Assembly: GCA_029212885.1 (NCBI GenBank)
Contig: JARGPC010000001.1
Coordinates: 450,068-514,067, forward strand
Direction of reading: 5' to 3'
Origin: Coxiellaceae bacterium
GTDB taxonomy: Bacteria; Pseudomonadota; Gammaproteobacteria; Coxiellales; Coxiellaceae
Length of the DNA stretch: 64,000 nucleotides
The notes under the pieces are model-generated. The model did no database searches and had not been told where the DNA came from. It saw only the letters and a program-made list of their open reading frames with translations. A program made the position numbers and the translations under genes. Below, piece after piece: positions 9,532 through 18,109 of the stretch. How positions within the stretch are numbered: the stretch's first letter is position 1; each line of letters begins with the position of its first letter.

Positions 9532-10212
9532 ATGCACGGAGCCGTCTGCCAACTGTTTTTGTTACGCTTAGAAGAATGCCTGCTTCGAGATATTCAAAAG
9601 TCCTTAATGTCCGCCGACACAGGCACGGTATCAAAACTCATCCAGCAACAATACGAGCGTGAAGTTAAAAAGAAGCACGATGAACATGATGAGTTTGTTG
9701 CCACACCACCGATTGCCAAAGGTTTGTGTGAGCACTGCATTGAACTGGAGGGCCTATACCCAGAAGATGATTACCCGCAATATGATCAGTACATGTGGAA
9801 GGATCAAATATTATACGGGCTAAAAAGAAAAGCGGAACGCTATATGGATCGCATCTTTACCGATTTAACCAATTGGAATATCTGCACACTGCGCGCCTAT
9901 AGCAAAAACCAAAGCAGTTACTACGTTGGCAGCATCGTGAACAAAGGCTTTACGCAATCATTACGCGATCGCTTTTATATGCAAGTTCGCGGTTATCTAG
10001 CTTCCCTAGGCACAAACCATCAATTTGAATGCGAAGTACAGCGTGCGACGCTTAATGCCATCAATGAGCACACCATCATACCCAACTTATTTGATATTTT
10101 ATTAATCAACGAAACAAAACCAAAAATCTCTCAACCCGCTGAAGAGCCACCGGTTAAAGAACGCATTGTTCACATCCGCCGGCTACCGCCAGACAAAGAT
10201 GAGCTGCATTAA
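9532..10212 (+). CDS. Orphan protein of unknown function, 226 residues
   Basis: I do not recognise a family. The product is soluble-looking and charged, with a CEHCIELEG segment near residue 65 and a basic proline-containing tail ending DKDELH. No signal peptide or membrane segment is seen. The ATG at 9532 has GGAG seven bases upstream; a TTG at 9514 would add six residues but lacks such a site. The gene is divergent from the ankyrin-repeat gene and has no operon partner. Its place among effector-like genes makes a secreted role possible but unproven. The terminal KDEL-like sequence is followed by His and so is not a true ER-retention tail. Confidence 0.7.
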   Translation: MHGAVCQLFLLRLEECLLRDIQKSLMSADTGTVSKLIQQQYEREVKKKHDEHDEFVATPPIAKGLCEHCIELEGLYPEDDYPQYDQYMWKDQILYGLKRKAERYMDRIFTDLTNWNICTLRAYSKNQSSYYVGSIVNKGFTQSLRDRFYMQVRGYLASLGTNHQFECEVQRATLNAINEHTIIPNLFDILLINETKPKISQPAEEPPVKERIVHIRRLPPDKDELH

Positions 10213-10322
10213 TATATTGATTATTATCGTTTTTTTATAGCAAATACGATCATGTGATTACCATTGAATAGTACCGTATCGCGCCTTATCATGGCTGCAA
10301 TTACCATAATATTGAGCAAAAT

Positions 10323-10631
10323 ATGAAATCGTTAAAACAGATCAAGAAACTAGTACTTATCAGTCTATTAGGAATATCCGTTGCTATCGCACCTAGCCTG
10401 GCTAGCGCTCATCGGCACTATGAGCCACGCCACTGGCATCGCTGGCAGCGGCATCATTATTGGCGCCATAACCGCACCGACCCAGGAGCAGTACTTGGCC
10501 TACTGGCTATCGGTACCGTAGCCGGCGTGATCATCGGCGCCGCCGCCAATGACTCACACCACTATCGCCGCTGCTGGACTGAAATTCAACACCATCGTCG
10601 TGTGCGCATTTGTCATGAGGAATACAATTAA
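10323..10631 (+). CDS. Small exported His/Arg/Trp-rich protein
   Basis: A 102-residue protein with a clear signal peptide (KQIKKLVLISLLGISVAIAPSLASA, cleavage expected after residue 28 or so). The mature part begins with a dense His/Trp/Arg stretch (HRHYEPRHWHRWQRHHYWRH), followed by a glycine/alanine hydrophobic segment (LGLLAIGTVAGVIIGAAA) and a short tail with two cysteines. The His cluster suggests metal binding, and the glycine-zipper-like segment suggests membrane or envelope association; both are inferences. No upstream Shine-Dalgarno is obvious, but the signal peptide fixes the start closely. It stands alone between an orphan gene and the DUF1499-murB pair. Confidence 0.75.
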   Translation: MKSLKQIKKLVLISLLGISVAIAPSLASAHRHYEPRHWHRWQRHHYWRHNRTDPGAVLGLLAIGTVAGVIIGAAANDSHHYRRCWTEIQHHRRVRICHEEYN

Positions 10632-10671
10632 CACATAGCCATCGCAACAAGAAACTGATACGCTTATCAGC

Positions 10672-11073
10672 ATGATTTTTATCGATTGGCAACAGTCTCC
10701 ACTGGTAGACTTTCAACATTTACAGGTCAGCAGCAAGCCCCACTATTGCGTGGTAAGCCCTGACTGCCGTGGTGAGCGTTGCATCAAATCACCTATCTTG
10801 CCTATGTCTGTCGAAAAATTGCAGCACCAATGGCAGCAAATGATTACACAACAGCCACGCGTTAAGTTACTAAAAAAAGACGACGCAAAACATCAATTTC
10901 AATACGTACAGCGCTCAAAATGGATGCGCTTTCCAGACTTAATTGATGTGCAATTCGCTGCAACCGGCAACAACCAATCCACACTGTACGCCTACAGTCG
11001 CAGCATCTATGGCCACTCTGATCTTGGCGTTAACTGTAAACGCATGCACCACTGGCTGGCAGGATTAAAATGA
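10672..11073 (+). CDS. DUF1499 family protein
   Basis: The 133-residue protein matches the DUF1499 pattern: an N-terminal segment with paired cysteines (SPDCRGERCIKSP), central WMRFPDLIDVQF, and the C-terminal YSRSIYGHSDLGVNCKRMHHWL, which corresponds to the family signature SRxGxSDxGVNxxRV. The function of DUF1499 is not established. The stop overlaps the start of murB (ATGA at 11070-11073), so the two are translationally coupled. No membrane segment is seen. Confidence 0.8.
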   Translation: MIFIDWQQSPLVDFQHLQVSSKPHYCVVSPDCRGERCIKSPILPMSVEKLQHQWQQMITQQPRVKLLKKDDAKHQFQYVQRSKWMRFPDLIDVQFAATGNNQSTLYAYSRSIYGHSDLGVNCKRMHHWLAGLK

Positions 11074-12095
11074 CAACACCTGAAATCCAACAACATATTA
11101 CCCTGAGAAATTTTAATACCTTTGGTATCGATGCCCAGGCACACTACTTTTATCAAGCAACAAACACGCAACAACTCTGTAATGACTTATCCACATTAAA
11201 AAACTATAAAAAACCACTGTTTGTTTTAGGTGGTGGCAGCAATATCCTACTGACCGGCGATTTCGATGGCATAGTCATCAAAATGACTAACCGTGGTATT
11301 GATATTATTAATGAAGATCACGACACTGTAACACTACGCATTGCCGCCGGCGAAAATTGGCATCAACTCGTAATGCATTGCGTAAACAACAACTATAGCG
11401 GCATTGAAAATCTTTCGTTGATTCCCGGCTTAGTCGGCGCAACACCCATTCAAAACATCGGTGCGTATGGCGTAGAACTGAAAGATGTTTTTGTGGAATT
11501 GTCTGCGCTCGAAATTGCCACCGGTGAAATAAATACCTTTAATGCTGAACAATGCGAATTCGGCTATCGCAATAGCGTATTTAAAAACCAATATAAAAAC
11601 CAATTTATTATTACTGATGTCAGCTTACGCTTATCAAAGCAACCCGTAATTAATACCAGCTACCATGGCATTAGCGAGCAATTAGAGAAAATGAAGATCG
11701 CAAACCCCACCATTAAAGACGTGAGCGATGCGGTGATTAGCATTCGCCAACAAAAATTACCTGACCCCACGGTTATCGGCAATGCCGGTAGTTTTTTTAA
11801 AAACCCCATCATTGAAGCATCATTATTCAATCAACTGCACCAACACCACCCTGAAGTTCCAAACTATATTGTAGATGATAAAAGATATAAAATTCCTGCT
11901 GCTTGGTTAATTGAACAGTGCGGATATAAAGGCAAACGCATAGATCAAATCGGCGTGCATGACAAACAGGCTGTAGTATTGGTCAATCATGGCAACGGCG
12001 CTGGCAGCAGCATTGCCGAACTCGCACAACAAATCCAACAGACGGTATTAGATAAATTTAATGTGTCATTAGAAACTGAAGTTAATATTATTTGA
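11070..12095 (+). CDS. murB: UDP-N-acetylenolpyruvoylglucosamine reductase MurB
   Basis: FAD-dependent enzyme that reduces UDP-GlcNAc-enolpyruvate to UDP-MurNAc in peptidoglycan synthesis. The 341-residue sequence has NTFGIDAQA at the N-terminus, the FAD-binding VLGGGSNILL, GIENLSLIPGLVGATPIQNIGAYG, the FGYRNSVFK stretch, and the catalytic GNAGSFFKNP loop that supplies the proton-donor serine. Its length and the Tyr-containing insert fit the E. coli-like type I enzyme. The start overlaps the DUF1499 stop by four bases. REP-like repeats follow the stop. Confidence 0.97.
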   Translation: MTTPEIQQHITLRNFNTFGIDAQAHYFYQATNTQQLCNDLSTLKNYKKPLFVLGGGSNILLTGDFDGIVIKMTNRGIDIINEDHDTVTLRIAAGENWHQLVMHCVNNNYSGIENLSLIPGLVGATPIQNIGAYGVELKDVFVELSALEIATGEINTFNAEQCEFGYRNSVFKNQYKNQFIITDVSLRLSKQPVINTSYHGISEQLEKMKIANPTIKDVSDAVISIRQQKLPDPTVIGNAGSFFKNPIIEASLFNQLHQHHPEVPNYIVDDKRYKIPAAWLIEQCGYKGKRIDQIGVHDKQAVVLVNHGNGAGSSIAELAQQIQQTVLDKFNVSLETEVNII

Positions 12096-12107
12096 TTTTC
12101 ATTGTCA

Positions 12108-12335
12108 TCCCGGACCCCGATGCGGGATCCAGTTACTTATCAGCACCCAAGGCGCACAGCGTACCTCTTTTACTTCATGGCTCGCTTCACTCCGTTACGC
12201 TGCGCTTTACTTCCGTAAAAGAGGCACCCTATACACCTTGATGCTGGTGCTGTCATCCCGATATTCATCATTGCGAGCCACGTTTGGCGCGGCAATCTTT
12301 CTCATCCCGGTCCGGGATCCAGTCAAATAGCCTTA
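12108..12335. repeat. Composite of REP-like palindromes and a dispersed hairpin element
   Basis: This gene-free stretch after murB holds three elements. First, ATCCCGG/CGGGAT palindromes at about 12112-12129 and 12303-12321. Second, a hairpin with perfect 10-bp arms CCTCTTTTAC (12164-12173) and GTAAAAGAGG (12215-12224), extended imperfectly outward to CAGCACCCAAGG and CCTTGATGCTGG. Third, an ATTGCGAGCCACG...GGCGCGGCAAT palindrome at about 12271-12297, a form seen as a repeat in many bacteria. The middle element recurs inverted at about 36689-36775. The remaining bases up to the next gene hold a candidate promoter only. Confidence 0.7.
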
Positions 12336-12406
12336 CATCGCCCCCAGAAAATCCCATCTTGCAAATATAATCAAACAGTTATCGACACAAAGATACGGCA
12401 CAGATC

Positions 12407-12435
12407 TTGACTATACTTGCACCACTATATATAAG
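12407..12435 (+). promoter_or_regulatory. Candidate sigma70 promoter of the secreted 167-residue protein gene
   Basis: TTGACT at 12407-12412 and TATAAG at 12430-12435 are separated by 17 bases. Transcription would start near 12442, only about ten bases before the ATG at 12452, which would give a nearly leaderless message. That short leader lowers confidence. Confidence 0.4.
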
Positions 12436-12451
12436 GTATCAGGTAATTAAA

Positions 12452-12955
12452 ATGAAGCGCACGTTAATCAGTCTAGTCAGTATTTTTAGCATCATCTTTA
12501 GCCCAGTCATTCTAGCCGATGAACTTTATGTGGGGCGCACTGACAGAGTCTTTTCACCCAACAATGTCAGCGGTAATAGCCTATCAACTTTAAAGATTCA
12601 ACTAAACAATTCAACCTCTTACTCAATACCGAATACCAGTAATGTCTTAAGAGTTCCTAATTTAAAGTTGCCACGACAAAATACTTTTCATATTCGCTGC
12701 ACCACCACATCAAGCCAAGCAGGTGTTGGCAGTCAAATTTGTAACTCTGTGAGAAGCATGAATATCAACGTTCCTAAACAAGACTATTCATGCTTGGCCG
12801 TAAAATTTGTACCTGGATCACAAAACTGCAATGGCCCACACTGTTATGCAGTTACTGAAGCGGGGGGGGCTCGCAGCGCACCAATTTTTTATATTCAACT
12901 GAAATCAGCTAAACATCATAGAGCCTGCGAGCAGTTTTTATATTCCGCTAGTTAA
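12452..12955 (+). CDS. Exported cysteine-containing orphan protein
   Basis: I do not recognise this 167-residue protein. It starts with a signal peptide (MKRTLISLVSIFSIIFSPVILA, then DELYVG), so it is probably exported. The mature part is Ser/Asn/Thr-rich with six cysteines spaced as three likely pairs (IRCTTTS...QIC, YSCLAV...QNC, PHC...RAC), which suggests disulfides. The ATG at 12452 has AGGT at 12441; an in-frame ATG at 12407 lies on the promoter and is rejected. It is convergent with another exported cysteine-rich gene. Confidence 0.7.
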   Translation: MKRTLISLVSIFSIIFSPVILADELYVGRTDRVFSPNNVSGNSLSTLKIQLNNSTSYSIPNTSNVLRVPNLKLPRQNTFHIRCTTTSSQAGVGSQICNSVRSMNINVPKQDYSCLAVKFVPGSQNCNGPHCYAVTEAGGARSAPIFYIQLKSAKHHRACEQFLYSAS

Positions 12956-12967
12956 TAATTACTCCAA

Positions 12968-13615
12968 TTAGCGAACTCTCATACCGTGCCTAGGAAGATG
13001 TACTGCTGCCGCACCATTTCCACCTCTATTATTTGCACGTTCTCGTTGCTTGCACTTATAACCAACATAACATAACCCTGCTATAACAGCAGCGCCAGCA
13101 ATAGTACAACCAATAATAATACCCCATGCTTTAGCCGTAGTTAGAAAGCTAGCGCAATCATTTTGTGTCTGTAACACGTTATTTGATAGTGTGCTACACG
13201 CCGACGCAGGTATAGGGTCACTAAAGAATACAGTGGTTCGAAAATCTCTGCATTTATAATTTTTCGGAGGAATGTTGCTTCTACATACTGCCAATGCAGA
13301 CTCACCCGCCGAGTTAAAAGCTGACTGTATATTTCCTGCCATATCATCCATACTGCAGCTAATAATTGCTTTCGCTCCCACAATATCCAAGCAGTTGTCA
13401 CCTGAGCTTAGTGAATCAGAATCCACAGAGCCTGTACCACTAGTGAATAAGGTACGCACACCATCGGCGACCACCTTAAAAACATTGAAATTAAAGTCTT
13501 TACAATAGACACTGCCTCCCGGACAGGTAGAACCTCCCCGGTTAAACTCCACCTCATATGCTGCTTTAACTTGATGCGCCAACGCTAATAACGCTGCAGC
13601 CATACCTACTCTCAT
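12968..13615 (-). CDS. Exported, cysteine-rich, single-pass membrane protein of unknown function
   Basis: The 215-residue product begins with a short signal peptide (MRVGMAAALLALAHQVKA) and carries about ten cysteines in the region to residue 150. A hydrophobic segment follows (WGIIIGCTIAGAAVIAGLCYVGY, written here in parts: WGIIIGCTIAG, AAVIAGLCYVGY), then a basic tail with KCKQRERANNRGG. The predicted topology is type I, outside-in, with a cytoplasmic basic tail. The Shine-Dalgarno is within TGTGGGAG at 13622-13629, identical to that of three other accessory genes here. No family is recognised. Confidence 0.7.
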   Translation of the reverse strand: MRVGMAAALLALAHQVKAAYEVEFNRGGSTCPGGSVYCKDFNFNVFKVVADGVRTLFTSGTGSVDSDSLSSGDNCLDIVGAKAIISCSMDDMAGNIQSAFNSAGESALAVCRSNIPPKNYKCRDFRTTVFFSDPIPASACSTLSNNVLQTQNDCASFLTTAKAWGIIIGCTIAGAAVIAGLCYVGYKCKQRERANNRGGNGAAAVHLPRHGMRVR

Positions 13616-13788
13616 TTTTTACTCCCACATAAAATTAACAGACAATATTAAAACGTGAGGTTATAGCACATTTACTTTTACTTAACTAGAATTTAAGCAC
13701 CCACCACCGTATACAAAAGCCAACCATCCATACCATCACTTTCTGCACTGCTGTATACTTTACTAAAACACCAAAAAGGAAATCGCTA

Positions 13789-14130
13789 ATGAACCCCACC
13801 TTGTTTATACGTGTCATCAAAGCTGGAAAAACAGAAGATGTAAAAAAATTTATCAGCGAATGCACCACGACCAAACAAAATGAATACAAAGATTTATTAC
13901 TGCGTTATGGCCTAAACAATGTCAGGTTCTGGTTTCAAGCCATCAATAACACTGATTACATGTTATTCACCCACGACATTGATGATGATGCGATGGAAAA
14001 ATTGGCCGGCTGGGAAACTTCTACTCATCCGTTTGATCAATGGTTTCAACAAGGATTAGCTGATTGCTTTGATTTAGATAACGAACCCGAACAGCCAGCT
14101 TTTTATACTTACTTTAATGCACACCAATGA
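13789..14130 (+). CDS. Small orphan protein, possibly a dimeric alpha-beta barrel (DUF6176-like)
   Basis: A 113-residue soluble protein. The order beta (TLFIRVIKAGK), helix, beta (VRFWFQAINNTDYMLFTHDID), helix (AMEKLAGWETSTHPFDQWFQ) loosely resembles DUF6176-type dimeric alpha-beta barrels, whose function is unknown. This is a weak, memory-based resemblance. The start has AAAGGA at about 13773-13778 with a spacing of about nine bases. It has no operon partner. Confidence 0.55.
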   Translation: MNPTLFIRVIKAGKTEDVKKFISECTTTKQNEYKDLLLRYGLNNVRFWFQAINNTDYMLFTHDIDDDAMEKLAGWETSTHPFDQWFQQGLADCFDLDNEPEQPAFYTYFNAHQ

Positions 14131-14141
14131 ACAAAAAACTA

Positions 14142-14375
14142 TCATGGGCTAAGGGTATCTCTCGCTTCATCAACTGGATCAAATTCATGACCAGCCACAC
14201 CCTTAAGCCTTGTGGTTAAATCTAAAACCTTAGCACTAACACCCGATGTTTCAGCTAATTTTTGCGCGTCTCTATAGCCTTGCTCTAGTATCTCTCTGTT
14301 TTGATAAGCCCCTGTTGTTACAAGTGCTGCCATTGATGCCTTAAAAAGGCCAGCTGCTAATCTTGGTCCTCTCAT
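14142..14375 (-). CDS. Small orphan protein with N-terminal hydrophobic segment
   Basis: A 77-residue product beginning MRGPRLAAGLFKASMAALVTTGAY, a short basic, mildly hydrophobic N-terminus that may be an export signal, then a helical hydrophilic part. No family is recognised. The ATG at 14375 is preferred over one at 14390 because TGTGGGAG (14382-14389) ends six bases upstream of it. The leader and first codons (TGTGGGAG, short A-rich spacer, ATGAGAG) closely resemble those of the membrane-protein gene at 13615. Confidence 0.5.
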   Translation of the reverse strand: MRGPRLAAGLFKASMAALVTTGAYQNREILEQGYRDAQKLAETSGVSAKVLDLTTRLKGVAGHEFDPVDEARDTLSP

Positions 14376-14586
14376 TTTTGTCTCCCACATTTGTCTATTA
14401 GAAAAGATTGCAGAATATAGAATTATGGAGATTCCGCAAGTTATATAAGCTCACGGCATCTTGGCGCGCATTAATTGGCCGATCATTGAGCGGAACCCAA
14501 GATCACAACAAGTCGGAACCGGTTGAAAATTCAGTTTATGATATACTGTTATTAAGTAAGCCAATGGCAGCATAAGGAGAATCACC

Positions 14587-14871
14587 ATGGCAACTGCAGG
14601 AATCCACGCATTCGTTAGCGGCAAAGTGCAAGGCGTATTCTATCGTGACTCCACCCGCGTGCAAGCAAACCAACTCAAGCTCAGCGGCTGGGTACGCAAT
14701 CTCGATGATGGCCGTGTAGAGCTAAAGGCTTTTGGAACCGAGCAACAATTAAACAGCTTAGTGACCTGGCTAGAAACCGGTCCCATGCTTGCTCGGGTTA
14801 GCAATGTGCAAGTCGCTAGCATCCCTTATGAAAAGCATAATGAGTTTCATATAGTAAAACACCTGGTTTAA
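14587..14871 (+). CDS. acyP: Acylphosphatase
   Basis: A small enzyme (94 residues) that hydrolyses carboxyl-phosphate bonds such as that of acetyl phosphate. The signature HAFVSGKVQGVFYRDSTRVQA near the N-terminus (shown in parts: SGKVQGVFYR) holds the catalytic Arg, and GWVRNLDDGRVE holds the catalytic Asn and the second family motif. The length is normal. AAGGAGAATCACC precedes the ATG, a strong ribosome-binding site. The gene stands alone. Confidence 0.95.
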   Translation: MATAGIHAFVSGKVQGVFYRDSTRVQANQLKLSGWVRNLDDGRVELKAFGTEQQLNSLVTWLETGPMLARVSNVQVASIPYEKHNEFHIVKHLV

Positions 14872-15043
14872 TTGTCGCTTAAGGCCTATCCAGACAAAAA
14901 ATTATTATCATTATAATCAATAGGATAAGTCATGCAATCTGACTTTATCTCATATGCTTACATTTTTAATTTTACGTTAACACTAGCGTAATAGAATTAA
15001 TTAAATTCATTAAGTTTCTACATCTATAAATAGTGAGTGTGAG

Positions 15044-17428
15044 ATGCGCAGAGAACTAACAACCGAACAGCAAACACTGCAAGCTAAAATACTTGCTGAT
15101 TTTGAGCCGCCAACATATGTACTGCATGGCAGCGCAACCGAAGAAACCATTCAATGGTTTGGTGCTACGCGTGGCGCCGTAATGTTAGAACGTCTAGTTA
15201 AGACCTTACAAGAGTTCCCATCCTTGGTGCCCGAAGCTTTCAGAGCAGACTTTGAAACAATAAATTTGCTAGAGCTACAAATGAGGTATGTTGATTTTGT
15301 ACAATCGCCTACAACCATAGATAGCTCAAACATAGAAAGTTGGTTACTATCGAATATTGTCGCTTTTGAATCCATGCGCCCCAATAAAGATGAGAGCGCT
15401 GAGCGCAACATGTCGATAGATGATTTCCCACTGTGTAATTTTTCAGATGACGTCGATTCTGCAACAAGAGAACAAGCCATTAGCTTTGTAAAAAAATACC
15501 ATACCGTGATTCGTGACCAATATCATTTTATTGCTGTTAATGTTACTGATGGCGATATACATATTGCTGAAGCTGACACCTCAAAGGGATTTGATGACGA
15601 GGACAAGCGCAGATCTCAGGATATTGCGAGCTATGAGCCATTTAAGTGTGATGAAAGTCCAAAGTGGGACTATGCTTTTGTTGGCTTAGAGGAAATGATA
15701 CACCATATCGATACCTTGATTGATTGCTACCCCGACCCAACAAGTTTGGCAAAACGTGACATACGACAACAACAGTTAAAAGCAGTTATTAGTGCACGAA
15801 AAAAGCATCCTGATGATGAAATCAGAGCAGACGCACAAGACAATTATCAACAGAATTTGAGATACGCCAAAGAAGATGGCTCCTCTCACAACATTAGACA
15901 AACCGATGCAATAAGATCTCGGTTAGGTTTACTTGAGCAAGAGCAAGAGCATGGCCGCGTCGAAGACGCCATCGATTTGTTACGTGCTCTTGAGTGTGAT
16001 GAAACCAGAGTCCCCACACCCTGGGGAGAAAGCAGGCTAAAAGACGTATACCATCCTGTTTATTCTGCACAAGAAACATGGTCAATGATGCTTGGCGTGA
16101 TTGCTAAACATGCACAAGAACAAACAACCAGTGACTCAAAACTCGGCGCCACTAAAGTAGTTCGCGCTAACACAAGTGAAAAAACAAGACCGATGCGAAC
16201 TATTTTAAAAGAAGCCAATGCTCGCGAGAAAGAAACAAAGAATTACCATGATTCACCTCCCGATTGGTCCCCGGAAGCACGTCAAGCCATCATTTCAGCC
16301 GCTCCAGACTACATTAGCTCTGCTACTGGTGGCTCAGCTTTATATTACTTAAAAGAAGAAAACCGTACGACAGAAGGCAAGAAACTATTAGAAGGCGGCG
16401 GTGTAAAAGAACTCTATACCAACATGCTAACATCACAGCCCGTCGAACGGCCTGCAGAAATAACTGACTGCTATGCTGATCATCTATTGGCATTATTAGA
16501 CAGCAAAACTGAATTACCTTCTAAGGTTTTAATGATGATTTGGCTCGATCGCTACAACCCTAACCTAGCTCGTGATGTGATGTTTACTTTTGGTTCTGGT
16601 CGAGATGAAAAAATTGGATGCTTTGGCCCTACCGGTAAAAAGTGTGATGATACCGAAGTTAACTCAAAATTATGGGAGAAGCTTACAGGTCATATGGCCT
16701 TACCTGAAGAATACCAAATCCGTATTCAGGCAACCAACATTGAGCTACCGATTACACGTTGTTATGGAAAATACCACGACGCTATAATTGCGTTTAAAGA
16801 AGAAGCCACTGGTTTATTTGATCAATATCAAGCGCAAGTAGGTAGCACAGAAGAAAACGCTTCATTTATTGCTGAGCAACGCACAGCAATAGCCGAGCTA
16901 GCTATACCACAAGATGTTCCACCCGGTGATATCGAAGAGAAGACTTGTGTCGAAGATGATATGCCGGCTCCTGCCTCACCTCGCTGGACACAAGCAGTTC
17001 CCCCTGCTGATGCTGACGCTGAAGAAACAAAAGAATGCGGAGATAGCACTGAAATAGATGAACTTAAAAAATGGGCCAATAAAATAATAATAGATGCTAA
17101 ACATCCGAAATCCGATCTTATGAAATCAGCTATAGCTAGTTCTACAGATTTAGCCAGTACAAAAGCAGCGATAAAAGCGATTGTACGATTGGTGCATCGC
17201 AAACATGGCATGTTTAATCTGTCCGGGCGCTACTTAAATGAAAACAACGAAGGCTTACAAAGTGCAAAGAAAGAGACTGGCGCAAATGGGCGCTTTGAAT
17301 TCTTGGCGAATTACATTAATGATTATGATTCGGACTATTCAAGTCGCGGCATGACTGGCATAACCACTCATAACGACCAAGTGATTTCAAAAGATGAGGC
17401 TGAAGAACACATTGGTCCAAGATGTTAA
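15044..17428 (+). CDS. Large orphan protein (794 residues), candidate effector
   Basis: No family is recognised. The protein is acidic and hydrophilic, without a signal peptide or membrane segment. Residues 383-402 read PMRTILKEAN...KNYH, which closely matches PLRIMLQEAN...NNYH in the 1214-residue orphan at 29499-33143 and suggests a shared module. An acidic, proline-containing linker (about 620-670, IPQDVPPGDIEEK) precedes a helical C-terminal region. The ATG at 15044 is preceded by GAGTGTGAG. It shares size, composition and linker style with the other giant orphans in this window. A secreted effector is the leading guess. Confidence 0.65.
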   Translation: MRRELTTEQQTLQAKILADFEPPTYVLHGSATEETIQWFGATRGAVMLERLVKTLQEFPSLVPEAFRADFETINLLELQMRYVDFVQSPTTIDSSNIESWLLSNIVAFESMRPNKDESAERNMSIDDFPLCNFSDDVDSATREQAISFVKKYHTVIRDQYHFIAVNVTDGDIHIAEADTSKGFDDEDKRRSQDIASYEPFKCDESPKWDYAFVGLEEMIHHIDTLIDCYPDPTSLAKRDIRQQQLKAVISARKKHPDDEIRADAQDNYQQNLRYAKEDGSSHNIRQTDAIRSRLGLLEQEQEHGRVEDAIDLLRALECDETRVPTPWGESRLKDVYHPVYSAQETWSMMLGVIAKHAQEQTTSDSKLGATKVVRANTSEKTRPMRTILKEANAREKETKNYHDSPPDWSPEARQAIISAAPDYISSATGGSALYYLKEENRTTEGKKLLEGGGVKELYTNMLTSQPVERPAEITDCYADHLLALLDSKTELPSKVLMMIWLDRYNPNLARDVMFTFGSGRDEKIGCFGPTGKKCDDTEVNSKLWEKLTGHMALPEEYQIRIQATNIELPITRCYGKYHDAIIAFKEEATGLFDQYQAQVGSTEENASFIAEQRTAIAELAIPQDVPPGDIEEKTCVEDDMPAPASPRWTQAVPPADADAEETKECGDSTEIDELKKWANKIIIDAKHPKSDLMKSAIASSTDLASTKAAIKAIVRLVHRKHGMFNLSGRYLNENNEGLQSAKKETGANGRFEFLANYINDYDSDYSSRGMTGITTHNDQVISKDEAEEHIGPRC

Positions 17429-17462
17429 TTCCAGAATTATATTGTAAAAAAAATTGATTTGA

Positions 17463-17535
17463 TCTGGATCCCGGCTCGGGGGCCGGGATGACAGTCACTT
17501 GAACCGGGATAACATAGTCAGGGGCCGGGATGACA
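17463..17535. repeat. REP-like palindromic repeat
   Basis: The hairpin at 17468-17489 has arms ATCCCGGCTC and GGGCCGGGAT, followed by GACAGTCA, then partial copies CCGGGATAAC (17504) and GGGGCCGGGATGAC (17521). It belongs to the same family as 3310, 12112 and 48098. It lies between two convergent genes, where it could end transcripts from both sides. Confidence 0.75.
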
Positions 17536-17563
17536 AATTGTGCGCCTTGATAGCAACCATGGA

Positions 17564-18091
17564 TCAGCTTAAAGACTTAACCCATGAACTGAGATCATCA
17601 TACACCTCAACACCATCAAGCCCTTTACCCTTAGCTATAGTCTGTTCACCGCGACCTGTTCTGACTAAAACCGCTGGACAACCTGCCGCTTGTGCCACTT
17701 GAATATCCGATAACTTATCACCCAGCATCACTGCTTTTGATAAGTCCGCATTAAAATCTTTAGCAATCTGCTCTAACATCCCCGGCGCCGGCTTGCGGCA
17801 ATCACAACCATCATCCGGGTGATGCGGGCAAAAATACACACCATCTAATTTCACATCATGCTTGGCAAGCAAGTCATGCATTTTTTGATGAATATCATCC
17901 AATGTGGCCAAGGTATAATAGCCACGCGCAATACCCGACTGATTAGTCGCGACGACCACCTGGTGGCCGGCTTTAATCAACTGTGATATCGCTTCAAGGC
18001 TACCATCGATGGGTAACCACTCATCCGGCGATTTAATATAATCATCCGAGTCATGATTAACCACACCGTCACGATCCAAAATAACTAGCAC
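17564..18091 (-). CDS. gmhB: D-glycero-beta-D-manno-heptose-1,7-bisphosphate 7-phosphatase GmhB
   Basis: HAD-family phosphatase of the ADP-heptose pathway for lipopolysaccharide inner core. The 175-residue protein shows HAD motif I DRDGVVN at residues 6-12, motif II ATNQSG, the zinc-binding loop CPHHPDDGCDCRKP, and motif IV GDKLSDIQVAQAAGC. These features distinguish GmhB from histidinol-phosphatase relatives only by overall similarity, but no histidine gene is nearby. It lies 18 bases downstream of the amino-acid permease gene on the same strand. Confidence 0.93.
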   Translation of the reverse strand: MLVILDRDGVVNHDSDDYIKSPDEWLPIDGSLEAISQLIKAGHQVVVATNQSGIARGYYTLATLDDIHQKMHDLLAKHDVKLDGVYFCPHHPDDGCDCRKPAPGMLEQIAKDFNADLSKAVMLGDKLSDIQVAQAAGCPAVLVRTGRGEQTIAKGKGLDGVEVYDDLSSWVKSLS

Positions 18092-18109
18092 CCTAACACT
18101 CTCCCAGCA

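Noticed and set aside
10195-10212. KDEL-like ER-retention signal at the end of the 226-residue orphan (DKDELH)
   Set aside because: The retention signal must be the last four residues; here His follows, giving DELH, which is not a known functional variant.
14523-14547. TTGAAA and TATACT as a promoter for acylphosphatase
   Set aside because: The spacer is only 13 bases, outside the workable range.
14932-14991. 19-codon frame with AGGA site upstream of the 794-residue orphan
   Set aside because: It starts with a fair ribosome-binding site, but it is very short, AT-rich and not coupled to the next gene; chance occurrence is likely.
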